Notes: generated by a model not told the origin, from the letters alone. 64,000 nucleotides of DNA from CAVSUB01 sp963730995 (GCA_963730995.1 CAVSUB010000012.1:682001-746000), one strand, 5' to 3'. Shown: positions 15,699-25,666, counted from the stretch's first letter. A program made the numbers and translations.

Positions 15699-18600
15699 AT
15701 GTTCTGCGCCCACTGCGGCACACGCTCGTCGCCACTGGACACGAAGTGTTCGTCGTGCGGCCGGAAACTGCCTGACGCGACTCGAGAGGTCGCCACGGGA
15801 GTGCTGACGCCGCCACCGGACGTCACCAGCGTTGAAGGGACTCCGGACTTGACGCGCCTCCTGGACGCGAGCGACGACGAGCAGGCGACGCGGATGGCGC
15901 CGTTGTCTGGACCTCGTGACCAGGACGCGCCACCAGTGATCCCGGTGCCTGAGTCGGCCGATGCCACTCGTCTCGCCGACGTCGGTCCTCCACCCGGTGC
16001 CGAGCGTGCTTACGACCCCGACGCAACCAGATTGGCGGGCGGGTTCGACACGGGCGCCGCGGCAGTCGGGCCAAATCTCCGGCGCAAGACGACGGGTGTG
16101 GGTAGTGGCGCGGCCGTGCGCCGAGCAGGCCGTTCAGTTCCAAGCGGACCGCTCGAGGTGGGACAGGCGTTCGGGACCCGCTACCACATCATCAGGGAGC
16201 TTGGCGTGGGCGGCATGGGGGCCGTGTATCAGGCCTGGGATGCGGAGCTGGGCGTCGCGGTGGCCGTCAAGGTGATTCGACCTGAGATTCTCGCGGCCGA
16301 CCCGCAGGCGGCGCACGAAATCGAACGCCGATTCAAGCGCGAGTTGCTGCTCGCCCGGCAGGTCACCCACAAGAACGTCGTCCGGATTCACGATCTCGGC
16401 GAGATCGACGGCATCAAGTACATCACGATGCCGTACCTGGACGGTTCCGATCTTGCGACCATCCTGAAGACGGAAACCAAGCTGCCCCTGCCTCGCGCGC
16501 TCCGGATCACGCGAGGAATCGTTTCCGGCCTGATCCCCGCTCACGAGGCGGGTGTCGTCCACCGGGATCTGAAGCCAGCCAACATCATGGTCAGCCCGGA
16601 GGACGAGCCGACCATCATGGATTTCGGCATCGCCCGTTCTTCCGGCGGACCGGTGAAGGGGTCGCGCGCGAGCGTTGACGTCGAAATCTCGCAGTTGAAT
16701 CGCTCGTCAGCGCTCATGGCCGGGAGCACCATGGCCGGGTCGATCATCGGCACGGTCGAATACATGGCCCCCGAGCAGGCCAGAGCGCAGCCGGTCGACC
16801 AGCGGGCCGACATCTATGCCGTCGGGCTGATTCTGTACGACCTGCTGATCGGCCGGCACCGCTCGCAACACGCAGAGAGCGCGATCGCGGAGCTGCAGGG
16901 GCGCATCCTGCAGGCCCCGCCGCCGTCGCGCACGGTCGATCCGAGCATTCCTGCCCCCATCGACGCGATCATCACCCGCTGCCTCGAGCCCGATCCGGAC
17001 AAGCGGTTCCAGACGACGCTCGAGCTGCAGGCGGCGCTCGATCGGCTCGACGAAAATGGCAAACCGCTGCCGATCATCCGCCGCCTCACCCGGCGGACGA
17101 TGGCGGCGGCGGCGGTGGTCATCCTGGTGCTCCTCGGCGGCACGTTCTACGTCACGAAATGGCTGTCGGCGCCGGTAAAAGAGCCCGATCCCGTTTCGCT
17201 GGTGATAGCGGACGTTCAAAACAAGACTGGCGACGCGACGTTCGACAACGCGATCGCGCAGACGCTGAGACGCGCCCTGGAAGATGCCAGCTTCATCAGC
17301 GCGTATGACCGTAGCAAGCTACCCAATCTCGGTGTCACGCGCGTTCCTGAAAAGCTGGACGAGGTCGCCGCACGCGAACTGGCCGTCAAGCAGGGCATCG
17401 GAGTCGTGCTCGCCGGTTCGATCGCGCCGTACCGCGACGGTTACGAGATTAGTGTCAGGGCAATGCAAGCGGTCACGGGGAACGAAATCGTCAACACCAG
17501 CGGACGCGCCTCGAACAAGGACGGCGTACTGGAAGCAACCGCGAAACTGATGGCCAGAGTTCGCAAGGTCCTCGGCGATCGGACATCCGAGTCGGATCAG
17601 CTATTCGCAATGCGCAGTGTGTCAGCCAGTTCCCTGGAAGTCCTGAGTCACTACGCGGCGGGAATGGAAGCGCAGGCGAGGGGCAAGTTCGAGGAGGCAC
17701 ACAAGAGCCTCTCGCGCGCGGTGGAACTGGACCCCAACTTTGGCCTTGGCTACCAGGGGTTGTCGGCGATGTCGGCGACGCTTGGCCAGCCGGATGAAGC
17801 GAAGAAGCAAATCCAGGAAGCGCTCCGACACGTCGATGGCATGACCGCGCGCGAACGGTTTTTCACTCGCGGTGCGTACTACAGGTCGATGCGCGACTGG
17901 CGCAACTGCGCCAAAGAATACGGCGAGTTGCTGACCCGATATCCGGCAGACAGCGTCGCACGCGGTATGCGCGCGGCGTGTCTGCTATTCATGCGCAACA
18001 TCCCCGAATCTCTGAAAGAAATGCAGCAGGCTGTGAAGATGTTGCCCAACCATGTGGCGTTCCGCATCAACCTGGTGCTCATCGCGTACCGCGCCGGCGA
18101 ATTCCAACTGGTCGAGGACGAGGTCAAAGCAATGCAGCAACCCGATCCTCGCGCGCTAATCGCCCTGGCCTATAGCCAGATTGCGCGCGGAATGCCGCGC
18201 GAGGCAACCGAAACGTACAAAAAGGTTGCTGCCATGGATCCGCGAAACGCGTGGGCTCAGTCCGGTCTCGGCGACGAGCTGGTCTACGAAGGCCGTTTTT
18301 CCGAGGCCGTCCCAATTTTCGAGCAGGCTGCCGCGGCCGATCAGAACCCGACGCGGGCCGCACTCAAGTTCTTGTCCGCAGGGCAGGCGCATCTCCAGCG
18401 GGGACAGAATGGTCCGGCAGCAGCAGCCGCGGAGAAGGCGCTGCAATTGAGCACCGTCACCGCGGTGCGATTTCTCGCCGCGCAGATCTTTGCCGCGACC
18501 GGCGCCATCGACAAAGCGGAAGCGTTGGCAGCCGAGCTGTCCAAGTCCACGGAACCATCAGACGACGCGCGGGTTTACGGGAAGATCATCGAGGCGCAAA

Positions 18601-18959
18601 TCGCCTTGAAGAGAAAGGATCCGCGTCAGGCGATCAAGACTCTGACCGACGCCAACAACGTGCTCGATACCTGGGTGGGACACTTCAATCTCGGGCGGGC
18701 GTACCTGGAGGCCGGCGACTACGTTCAAGCAGACTCCGAGTTCGACGTGTGTATCACGCGCCGTGGCGAGGCCCTTAACTTAATGGATGAAGGCCCTACA
18801 TACAGTGTGTTCCCAATCGTGTACTACTATCGCGGTCGCGTCCGTGAGGAGATGAAGACAACGAACTTCGCGGATTCGTACCGCGAGTACCTCAAAATCC
18901 GAGGCGAATCAAAGGAAGACCCGCTCGTGCCGGATGCCCGCAAGCGCGCAGGGAACTGA
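15699..18959 (+). CDS. Ser/Thr protein kinase with N-terminal zinc ribbon and C-terminal TPRs
   Basis: The 1086-residue protein opens with a zinc ribbon (CAHC at residues 3-6 and CSSCGRKL at about 17-24), then a low-complexity Pro/Ala linker. The kinase domain spans about 160-445: GVGGMGAVY (about 169-177), AVKVI lysine, HRDLKPANI (about 288) and DFGIA (about 308), all consistent with activity. One membrane helix (about 469-488) leads to a TolB/FlgO-like region (about 500-610) and many TPR units (about 640-1075). The arrangement is the same as in the kinase at 4761, apart from the ribbon. Residues ATGAIDKAEALAAEL and STEPSDDARVYGK near 930-960 recur in a decayed copy just downstream. Confidence 0.9.
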   Translation: MFCAHCGTRSSPLDTKCSSCGRKLPDATREVATGVLTPPPDVTSVEGTPDLTRLLDASDDEQATRMAPLSGPRDQDAPPVIPVPESADATRLADVGPPPGAERAYDPDATRLAGGFDTGAAAVGPNLRRKTTGVGSGAAVRRAGRSVPSGPLEVGQAFGTRYHIIRELGVGGMGAVYQAWDAELGVAVAVKVIRPEILAADPQAAHEIERRFKRELLLARQVTHKNVVRIHDLGEIDGIKYITMPYLDGSDLATILKTETKLPLPRALRITRGIVSGLIPAHEAGVVHRDLKPANIMVSPEDEPTIMDFGIARSSGGPVKGSRASVDVEISQLNRSSALMAGSTMAGSIIGTVEYMAPEQARAQPVDQRADIYAVGLILYDLLIGRHRSQHAESAIAELQGRILQAPPPSRTVDPSIPAPIDAIITRCLEPDPDKRFQTTLELQAALDRLDENGKPLPIIRRLTRRTMAAAAVVILVLLGGTFYVTKWLSAPVKEPDPVSLVIADVQNKTGDATFDNAIAQTLRRALEDASFISAYDRSKLPNLGVTRVPEKLDEVAARELAVKQGIGVVLAGSIAPYRDGYEISVRAMQAVTGNEIVNTSGRASNKDGVLEATAKLMARVRKVLGDRTSESDQLFAMRSVSASSLEVLSHYAAGMEAQARGKFEEAHKSLSRAVELDPNFGLGYQGLSAMSATLGQPDEAKKQIQEALRHVDGMTARERFFTRGAYYRSMRDWRNCAKEYGELLTRYPADSVARGMRAACLLFMRNIPESLKEMQQAVKMLPNHVAFRINLVLIAYRAGEFQLVEDEVKAMQQPDPRALIALAYSQIARGMPREATETYKKVAAMDPRNAWAQSGLGDELVYEGRFSEAVPIFEQAAAADQNPTRAALKFLSAGQAHLQRGQNGPAAAAAEKALQLSTVTAVRFLAAQIFAATGAIDKAEALAAELSKSTEPSDDARVYGKIIEAQIALKRKDPRQAIKTLTDANNVLDTWVGHFNLGRAYLEAGDYVQADSEFDVCITRRGEALNLMDEGPTYSVFPIVYYYRGRVREEMKTTNFADSYREYLKIRGESKEDPLVPDARKRAGN

Positions 18960-19076
18960 CACACCTCCAGGGCGCCGCCCCGGACCATACCCTTCCGGAC
19001 CGCTGTCGTCCATGGGGTGTGCTTGTGTCTCGTATTGCGGCGAAGAATACTTCGCCCCGAGATCAAGCTCCGTGTC

Positions 19077-19240
19077 GGCCGGGAACGCGCATCGTCAGCG
19101 CGGACAGACTGGGTCCGGCCGCTCAGTCGCCCAGATCCCTGTCGAAACCGGTGCCATCGACAAGGCGCAAAGGTTTGCCGCAGCACTCTGCACATCGACC
19201 GAACCGTCAGACGATTCGCGCGTGTACGGGAAAAGACCCG
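19077..19240 (+). pseudogene. Decayed duplicate of the 3' part of a TPR kinase gene
   Basis: Read in frame, this stretch gives TGAIDKAQRFAAAL and STEPSDDSRVYGK, nearly identical to TGAIDKAEALAAEL and STEPSDDARVYGK of the intact kinase gene 600 bases upstream (DNA about 18489-18590). The preceding bases also align (CGCATCGTCAGCGCGGACAG against CGCATCTCCAGCGGGGACAG), with an internal deletion. No start codon or complete domain remains. It is probably the relic of a tandem paralogue of the kinase. Confidence 0.7.
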
Positions 19241-19269
19241 CGCCACATACATCTCACTGAGGTACGCAG

Positions 19270-19289
19270 CGCGGGTCTTCAGACCCGCG
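19270..19289. repeat. Hairpin of the GGGCGGG family (copy 3)
   Basis: CGCGGGTCT and AGACCCGCG form a perfect 9-bp stem with a TC loop between the kinase remnant and the converging metalloprotease gene. It could serve as a bidirectional terminator. Confidence 0.7.
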
Positions 19290-19308
19290 ATTCACATCGC
19301 GCCCGCTG

Positions 19309-22300
19309 CTACTTCTTCTTCACTTCAATCGTAACGGTCACCGGACCAGAGAACAGTTCGTTGCCCCCCACCTTGCCGTTCATCGGCACGGTTGGGTCTA
19401 CAGACCAGAACCCATCGTTTGCCTTGTACGTGAAGGTCACAAATCCCTCGAACGGGGCCGGGGGCGTGAACGTAAACCCACCGTCACCGTTGGCGTTGAA
19501 TACGAGTGTGCCAATGGGCGTATTCGTGCCCCGAATCACGGGCCCGCTGACGAGGACTGCTCGCTTCGCAACGTATGCGGCTGTTGGGTTATCCGAGCTC
19601 CTGTCGGCGCCGACGTTCGGGTTGCACAGGATCGCGCCGTTGTTTTGTGCGCTGCAGGAGACGCCGAGCACACCCGGTGGCGGCGGCGTCCCTGACGCCG
19701 TCGCCGTGATCGGCGTGTTTTTCGTCGTTACGTAGCTATCAGCCTGCGGAGCCGGCGGATCGTTCACCGCCTCGATCTTCGTGGCAAGCCCCACAGTCCC
19801 AGTCAGGCCTTGACGGACCCGACTGAGATATGCCCAACCGCTCATCGCGACCGGGTCATCGAAGTGCGCCCTCACGCGGTAGGTGAAGTCCAACTTGGGC
19901 AGCACGGCCGCATCGATGAGGTAGTTGGCCGTCGTCGTTCCGACGGGCACGTAGTTGCTGTTCGGCAGGTCGAGTCGTTTCCGCTGCACTTCGTAACCCT
20001 GGTTGGGGTCGATGTGGCCAACAATCGCTGGGTCCCAACTCACCGCAACCCTGTGGAACGACGGAGTGAACTCGGCTTGATTCTGGAAGCAATTGGTCGT
20101 GCCCACGATGCATGCGGTGACGCCATAGGGAGCAGTCCTACCCAAGCCTTTAGCGCCCGCGTAGGTCGGTTCTGGCTGGATGTCGCCGGCCATCACGACC
20201 AGGTCGTCGCCGCCCAAAGTGACCAGGTCGTCGCCGCCCAAAGTGATCAGGTCATCGTCGCCGGCCAAGACGAGCAGGTCGTCGCCAGCCAACACGAGCA
20301 AGTCGTCGCCGCCCAAAGTGACCAGGTCGTCGCCGCCCAAAGTGACCAGGTCGTCGCCGCCCAAAGTGACCAGGTCGTCGCCGCCCAAAGTGACCAGGTC
20401 GTCGCTGGACACGGCGGAGGAGAAGAGCATGAAGTCCTCGCTTCCACCACCGAGCCCGTTGGCGCTGATCTGATCAAGACGGATGTTGCCCCAGTCATTG
20501 AACCCGGAAAACGGCTGACCGAGGGCACCGTCGAAATTCGAATCCTGGTCTGCGGGTGCCTGGTCAACCTGTTTGTCGCCATTCCAATCGATGGGCCACT
20601 CGCCGGTTTGCTGGTTGATGGTGTCAGATACCACGCGCGCCATCTGGTGTGCGGGTTGGCCAGAACCGAACTGCTGGCCGCTGCAGAACCTCGTCGCGGC
20701 CTGGACGCCCTCGTCCGAAGCGAGGGCACTGTCTGCAGGCGCGTACCACGCGCGCTGATACGACGGGGTAGTGAAATACGCACCGTCAAGAAGCGCGTTC
20801 TCGGCCTGATTGGACAGTTGCTGGCCCGAGTAATCCACCTGGATGAACCCGTTCGCGTCGAACAGGCCGTGGATCGAGTACAGATAGCTCATCGAGCTCA
20901 GGATATTCGGGTTGCAGTTCGGAGGAATCACCGTCTGTTGGTTAGCGTTGCCGAAGGCGACTGGAGTTCCGCTGTGCCACAGATACATGTTGTGTCCGAG
21001 CTCGTGAAAGGCCGCCCCCGCTCGGGCGAACGGCCTTCCCACGAATTCGTCCCACAGCCCGAGCGTCAGCAACATGTTGCGCCCAGGCAGATCGGCGAGA
21101 CCGCGGGAACCGGACGGAACATGAAACTGGGGATTATCGGCCTGCCCGCACGTCGTACTGTTTGGCAAATAGTCGGCAGGCTGCCCGTTGACCAAACAGG
21201 GCAACGGGGAACTCGGGTACCCCTCGTGTGGGCGTTGAGGCCGTAATGAAAATACGGGCGACGCTCCCGATCAAATCGAAGCCGGTGCTGCGACGCCGGG
21301 CTGACCCACTTAAAACCGTTTGGACCCGTCAGATCGGGATTGAGTTCTTCACCGTTATTGCCGACCGGCGCGTTCCGCAGCGCGAGGAAACCCACCTTCC
21401 ACCCCACGGTGCCCGGATAATCGGGGAAATTACACTGAGGGTCGCCCGAACTGCACGCAACTTCCTTGATGAGCTCGCCGCCTCGCGCGAGATTCGACGG
21501 CACGAGATACTTGTCGTTGGGATTGGTCCCGACGGGTAACGTGTAGTCGTCAACCCAGTCGGTGTGTGGCACGACGCCAAGACAGTGATAGCCTGGATCG
21601 TTATTGCAGTTGTTTGCGTTCCCGATCTTACCGACATCGAAATGCACAGTAATGCCGTGGGCCGCATAACGGTCGCCGAGCCGTGTCAGGACCTCCGGCG
21701 TCGGGATGTGATGATGGCCAACCGTGTCTGTGCAGCTGCCGGCATTGTAGCAAGCCGCTTTCGTGTTGGGATAGGGTGCGGCCGCTGACCCCCAGGTTGT
21801 GCCCGGGTCAGCATACATCGCGTTGTATTCAACGAAGAGATCCGGATGGGTGGACGCAGCCCCCATCGCGTGGAGATTCGGGAGCTCCGCGCCATCGGGG
21901 TCGCTGAGAGGCGCATTGGCGGGAGCATCCTCCAGGCCATCGGGGAGCCCGTCGTGATCCACGTCCGCAACTTCCGTACTGTAGATTATGGCGGCCCAGG
22001 CTCGACACGCAGCCGGACTCGTATTGCTGGCGCTGACCGTTGTCGTCACGGTCGCGCCGTAAGTCGAATCTGGTGTTCCGAACTCGTTCGGCACGGTGAG
22101 GTTGTACGTGGGATTCCCCCATGAGCGGTCCGAACTCGGACTCGTCTGTGGAAACGGATCGGCCGAATTCGGCGGTGGGCCTATATTGATCGTCTGCTGC
22201 GTCGCCTGGACCGTTATCTTCTCCGTCTGGTTGTTGCCGCCCGTTCCGACGATGTGAGTAATCCGTACAGACGATCCTGCCGACTTATAGAAACCTCTGA

Positions 22301-23121
22301 TGTGCTGCGACATCACATCCGCTTCAGGGACGGGAATTGTGCTTTCACCGTACGCTGTGTAGAGGCCGTCGTACACGACGATTTTTCTCAACGGCTCCCT
22401 TGGAGTCGTGAGCGCTGGAGTCGTGACGCGATACACGAGAAACAGGGTCGCGCCGGCGCTCTGAATGGCGCTGTTACCTGTCTTTTCGCGCAACGTCACC
22501 GTGTGCTGGGCGTTCGCGGGAAGATCTGCGCTGTTGGCGATGTACTTTCCAGTCCATTTGCCTTGCGAGTCGAACTGCTTGGGCATGAGCGAGAGCACGT
22601 TCGCGCGGTACATCGATACTGCGAAAGAGCCCTGGCCCGCTGATCCCCAACATGTCGCGCCGCCGCTCGAAAGCGGTTTCGTGACGGCGCTGATGGCCGG
22701 ACTGATCGCCTGACCTCGGAACTTGATGCCGAGCGTTGGATTTGCGGCGTCGGAAGTGGCAGGGTTCGGATGGATCACCTCGAAGTAGAGATACGCCGCA
22801 ACGAGGTTCGCACCGCCGGCGGGCGCGCCGGTGATCGGGATCGTCCCGGTGGAGTAGCCATTTGCATCCGCAGGGTTTGCCTGCGGCGTCAGATCGACGC
22901 CGCCGACAACGTAGTTGCCGGTGACGAGGAAGCCCTTGCTGAATGGCAGAGGTTCGACGCCGCCGACATTCGCACGCCCACCGGCCTGCGCTACGAGCAG
23001 GACCAGCAGACCGGCGAGGAAGGCTACGGTGCGCGGGCGCTCGGACCAGTGTGCGGAACGCGAATTGTCAAAATGCCACCGATGGCTCGACTGGGAGCTG
23101 GGGAGCTCGATTCTTTTTCAT
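19309..23121 (-). CDS. Giant secreted zinc metalloprotease-like protein with octapeptide repeat (two frameshifts)
   Basis: I read one gene of about 1270 residues. The start is ATG 23121 (MKKNRAPQL) behind AGAGG. One surplus base in the A-run 23070-23073 breaks the frame before the signal helix VAFLAGLLVLLVAQA. A missing base near 21211-21223 breaks it again, after HYGLNAHTRG and before SSPLPCLVNGQPADY. HELGHNMYLWH (about residue 705) is a metzincin-like HExxHxxxxxH zinc site with the surrounding text of calcium-type secreted proteases (DVDHDGLPDGLED, about 385). Nine copies of an eight-residue unit (DDLVTLGG) occupy about 905-975. A fibronectin III-like domain (about 1010-1105) and a cadherin-like, Big-like module complete the C-terminus. 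A cell-surface or secreted protease is the likely function. Confidence 0.72.
20188..20406 (-). repeat. 24-bp in-frame tandem repeat encoding DDLVTLGG
   Basis: Nine in-frame copies of a 24-base unit (plus-strand core GTCGTCGCCGCCCAAAGTGA) encode the octapeptide GDDLVTLG with variants LLVLA, LITLG and VVMAG. The two central units differ most, while the outer copies are nearly identical, the pattern expected from slippage or recombination within a coding repeat. The unit is one residue shorter than the RTX nonapeptide. Confidence 0.9.
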
Positions 23122-23667
23122 TTTCTAGCCTCTGACGCGGGCTCAGGTTGTAAGCCCGTTGGCGATGTACGATCGCCGTCCGATCCAACGACGCTGTCGT
23201 GGAAGCTGCCTGTTCTCGCTCCTCCAAGTCGGCCTCCGGACCGAGGAGCATGCGCAGCCACCAGGCACTGGGATGGGAGAGCTCAGCTAAACACAGCGAC
23301 GGACCCCGTGCAACAACCGATTTCATAGGACGGCGTGCGAAGCCAATCTATACCGTTTTAGATATATGCCACGCTTCGAGTGACCAAAGGGTCTGTTTCT
23401 ACTCCTCTAACGCACATCCGTCCCGAATCGAACATCGAACATGGACTCTCGATTTTGCGTAAGATGGGCCAGCAAGCCCGGCTGTCTCGATGCGGCCGGC
23501 GCAGTAGTCCGTTATGCGGCCGCAACGAGGATCTCGTACTTTTTGCGAGAGCGCGTGACGAACAGGCGCACACGGCGCGCCTGCGAGGAGCGGCGCGGGG
23601 CGCGGGGCCCCCGCAAGCGACGAGCCGGGGTCCGGGGCAGAGCCCCGGTCTGGTTATGGAGGGCTGT
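23122..23667. other. Intergenic region with leader hairpins
   Basis: About 545 bases separate the divergent metalloprotease and DUF5666-like genes. Next to the metalloprotease start are two small hairpins (GGGCT/AGCCC near 23139-23155 and GGCGAT/ATCGCC near 23161-23177) that would lie in its mRNA leader. An AT-richer block (about 23345-23370) could hold a promoter. The last 60 bases are extremely GC-rich and include the hairpin at 23632-23648. Confidence 0.5.
23632..23648. repeat. GC-rich hairpin just upstream of the DUF5666-like gene
   Basis: CCGGGGC and GCCCCGG form a 7-bp stem with an AGA loop, nine bases before the ribosome-binding site at 23658. The element resembles the hairpin at 36987-37007, which likewise sits directly before a start. 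Confidence 0.6.
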
Positions 23668-24357
23668 ATGAGACAACTCGTGGTCGGGGTAATTGCTGGC
23701 GTCTTCTTACTCAGCACTGGTGTGGGAACCGCTACCGCTCAGCCGACGAAATCGGTCAGCGGAACGGTCACGGCCGTCGGTCCCGATTCGGTCACCGTGA
23801 AGGTGACGGATCACGACATGAAGTTCGCTGTCGACAAGACGACCGAAGTGATCGCCCGAGGCGGAAGCACGGCCGAGCACGCCGCGAAAGCCGAAGGCAA
23901 GAGCGGACCTGCGATCTCAACGTTGTTGAAGGCCGGGCAGAGGGTCGAGGTCAAGTATCACGAGGCCGCGATGCACGCGGCCACTATTCGAGTTCTTCCG
24001 GGGGCCGCAGCTGCGCCAACCGCGGCAGCCGCGCCCTCGGCAACAACCGGTCAGGCGTCGAAGGAGAAAGAAAAACCGAAGTCCGAGACGGCCTCTGGGA
24101 CGGTGACCTCGATGACCGGTTCGTCCCTGACGGTGAAGACCAGCGCCGGCGAATCCACGTTCGCGATCGATGCCAAAACGAAAATCGTCGGCACCGGCCT
24201 CGGCACGAAGTCGAAAGAGGCCGCCGCCGCTGGCAAGAAGCAGGTGCTGGCGGATGTCGTCGGCGTCGGAGACAGCGTGGCTGTCAGCTATCACGACATG
24301 GCAGGCGCGAAGCAGGCCTCCGAAGTGCGAGTACACAAGAAGGCCGCCGTCAAGTAA
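23668..24357 (+). CDS. Secreted protein with two DUF5666-like domains
   Basis: The preferred start is ATG 23668 (229 residues) because GGAGG at 23658-23662 lies five bases upstream. Residues 1-24 are a signal peptide (VVGVIAGVFLLSTGVGTATA). Two tandem beta-rich repeats follow: KSVSGTVTAVGPDSVTVKV to VKYHEAAMHAATIRV (about 27-112) and ETASGTVTSMTGSSLTVKT to VSYHDMAGAKQASEVRV (about 140-222). They are joined by an Ala/Pro/Lys linker. The pattern G-T-V-x(5-7)-S-L/V-T-V is that of DUF5666, small OB-like periplasmic domains of unknown function. A 12-bp hairpin follows the stop. Confidence 0.75.
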   Translation: MRQLVVGVIAGVFLLSTGVGTATAQPTKSVSGTVTAVGPDSVTVKVTDHDMKFAVDKTTEVIARGGSTAEHAAKAEGKSGPAISTLLKAGQRVEVKYHEAAMHAATIRVLPGAAAAPTAAAAPSATTGQASKEKEKPKSETASGTVTSMTGSSLTVKTSAGESTFAIDAKTKIVGTGLGTKSKEAAAAGKKQVLADVVGVGDSVAVSYHDMAGAKQASEVRVHKKAAVK

Positions 24358-24370
24358 AAGCCGAGCCTGC

Positions 24371-24402
24371 AGTACGCGAAGGCTCTCGGGCCTTCGCGTA
24401 CT
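24371..24402. terminator. Perfect 12-bp hairpin after the DUF5666-like gene
   Basis: AGTACGCGAAGG (24371-24382) and CCTTCGCGTACT (24391-24402) pair perfectly around an 8-base loop, 13 bases after the stop codon. There is no U-run, but the position suggests a terminator for the plus-strand gene and for the minus-strand remnant ending at 24404. Confidence 0.6.
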
Positions 24403-24403
24403 C

Positions 24404-24534
24404 TCAGGTCTGTCGCAGTACGGATGACGGGTCGAGACGCGCCGCCCTTCGTGCAGGGATCCACTCCGCGGCGCCTCCCACAATAAGCAGGACTGCCGCT
24501 GCCATCACGGCCTGCGGCCGGAGCGAGGCGCGTG
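24404..24534 (-). pseudogene. C-terminal remnant of an ADOP/MacB-type permease
   Basis: On the minus strand one frame reads RPQAVMAAAVLLIVGGAAEW, then IPARRAARLDPSSVLRQT and a stop (TGA at 24406-24404). This is the signature end of FtsX/MacB-like permeases: the last membrane helix, the I-P-A-R-R-A motif and D-P-x-x-x-L-R. The long 'duplicated orphan permease' version is abundant in Acidobacteria. The upstream part has been replaced by the DapA-like gene, which starts at 24532. It is a truncated relic and may mark a rearrangement breakpoint. Confidence 0.65.
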
Positions 24535-25423
24535 CAGCTCGAGGGTGTCTATTCGGTTCTCCCTACACCGTTCACGGCGACCGGTGACGTCGACGACGAC
24601 AGCCTTCGGCGCGTCGTTGATCTGTTCATCGGTGCTGGCGTCAACGGGGTGACGGTGCTCGGGGTCACGGGTGAAGTCGCGCGGCTCGATGACCGTGAGC
24701 GGCAGCGCGTCCTGGAGACGGTTGCGAGCCACGTCAACGGTCGAATTGGCGTCGTGGCAGGGACGACGGCGGAAGGGACGCGCACCTGCATTGGATACAG
24801 TCGCGCGGCGAAGGCGGCCGGGGCGACGGCCGTCATGGTCAGCCCGCCGCGCATGCCGAAGCTGAACTCTGAGGCTGTCGTGCGCCACTATCATGCGCTG
24901 GCGGAGGCGGTGGACATCGACCTCGTCGTCCAGGACTATCCCGCCCATCTCGGGCTACGCGATGGAACCGTGGCTGCTGGCCCGGGTGGCGAAAGAGATA
25001 CCCCGCGCGCGCACGATCAAGCTCGAAGATCCCCCCACGCCTTTCAAGACCTCACGCATCCTGGAGCAGACCTCAGGTCTGGATGTTCGGATCTTCGGCG
25101 GGCTCGGCGGCGTGTTCCTCCTCGAGGAGCTGATGGCGGGCGCGACCGGTGCGATGACCGGCTTCGCATACCCGGAGATCCTCGTGCGGATCGTCAAGCT
25201 GTTCCGTGGCGGCCAGGTCGACGAAGCGGCCGAAGTCTTCTATCAATCGGTGCCGTTGATGCGGTTCGAGTTCCAGGAAGGGATTGGCATGGCGATCCGG
25301 AAAGAGGTGCTGCATCGCCGCGGCGCGCTGACGAGCCCCGCGACCAGAGCTCCGGCCGCCGCGCTCGACGCGACAACCCGTCAGGCACTCGATCGCGTGC
25401 TGAAGTGGACCGAGACGATCTGA
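24532..25423 (+). CDS. DapA-family (dihydrodipicolinate synthase-like) aldolase, one frameshift
   Basis: The repaired protein has about 296 residues. The first frame starts at GTG 24532 and covers LPTPF, the nucleotide-free TIM-barrel start, and TVLGVTGEVARL (the GxxGE motif). After VVQDYP the frame must lose one base in the CCC at 24944-24946 to continue as ISGYAMEPWLLARVAKEIP. The Schiff-base lysine lies in TIKLEDPPTP. The motif GTTGE of true HTPA synthases is GVTGE here, and there is a genuine dapA at 53240. This copy is therefore more likely a catabolic or N-acetylneuraminate-lyase-like member of unknown substrate. The 5' end overlaps the permease remnant on the other strand. Confidence 0.78.
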
Positions 25424-25433
25424 AATAGGAGGC

Positions 25434-25640
25434 GGGATCAGGGATCAGGGATCAGGATCAGGGATCAGGGATCCGTTGGACCCGGGTTAGCTCGAGACAT
25501 TCGGGTCGATCCTAGCGATGTTCACTGATAAAGAAATCGTCCAATCGAACGAACCACGTGCCACGGATCCCTGACTACGGATCCCTGACCACGGACCACG
25601 ATTCCTGATCCCGGACCGCGGATCCCTGATCCCTGATCCC
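25434..25640. repeat. Two-armed GGGATCA / TGATCCC array (copy C)
   Basis: Left arm 25434-25473 consists of GGGATCA and GGATCA units; right arm 25564-25640 consists of the complementary TGATCCC and GGATCCCTGA units, more diverged. A 90-base unique spacer separates them. It occupies the gap between the DapA-like gene and the SDR gene. Confidence 0.8.
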
Positions 25641-25666
25641 GACACGTTTCACCAGAGAGGCTGCCG

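Larger units (their letters stand above)
18960..19308. other. Intergenic region with a decayed kinase fragment
   Basis: This 349-base gap between the kinase and the minus-strand metalloprotease contains the pseudogene fragment at 19077-19240 and a 9-bp hairpin at 19270-19289 that may separate the two converging transcripts. Confidence 0.65.

Noticed and set aside
20188..20406. RTX calcium-binding repeat
   Set aside because: The period is eight and the GGxGxDxUx pattern is not met; only the composition is similar.
19810..21246. 478-codon open frame on the plus strand with repeated QVVAAQSD
   Set aside because: It is the antisense shadow of the metalloprotease gene; the repeated peptide is simply the complement of the DDLVTLGG-coding repeat.
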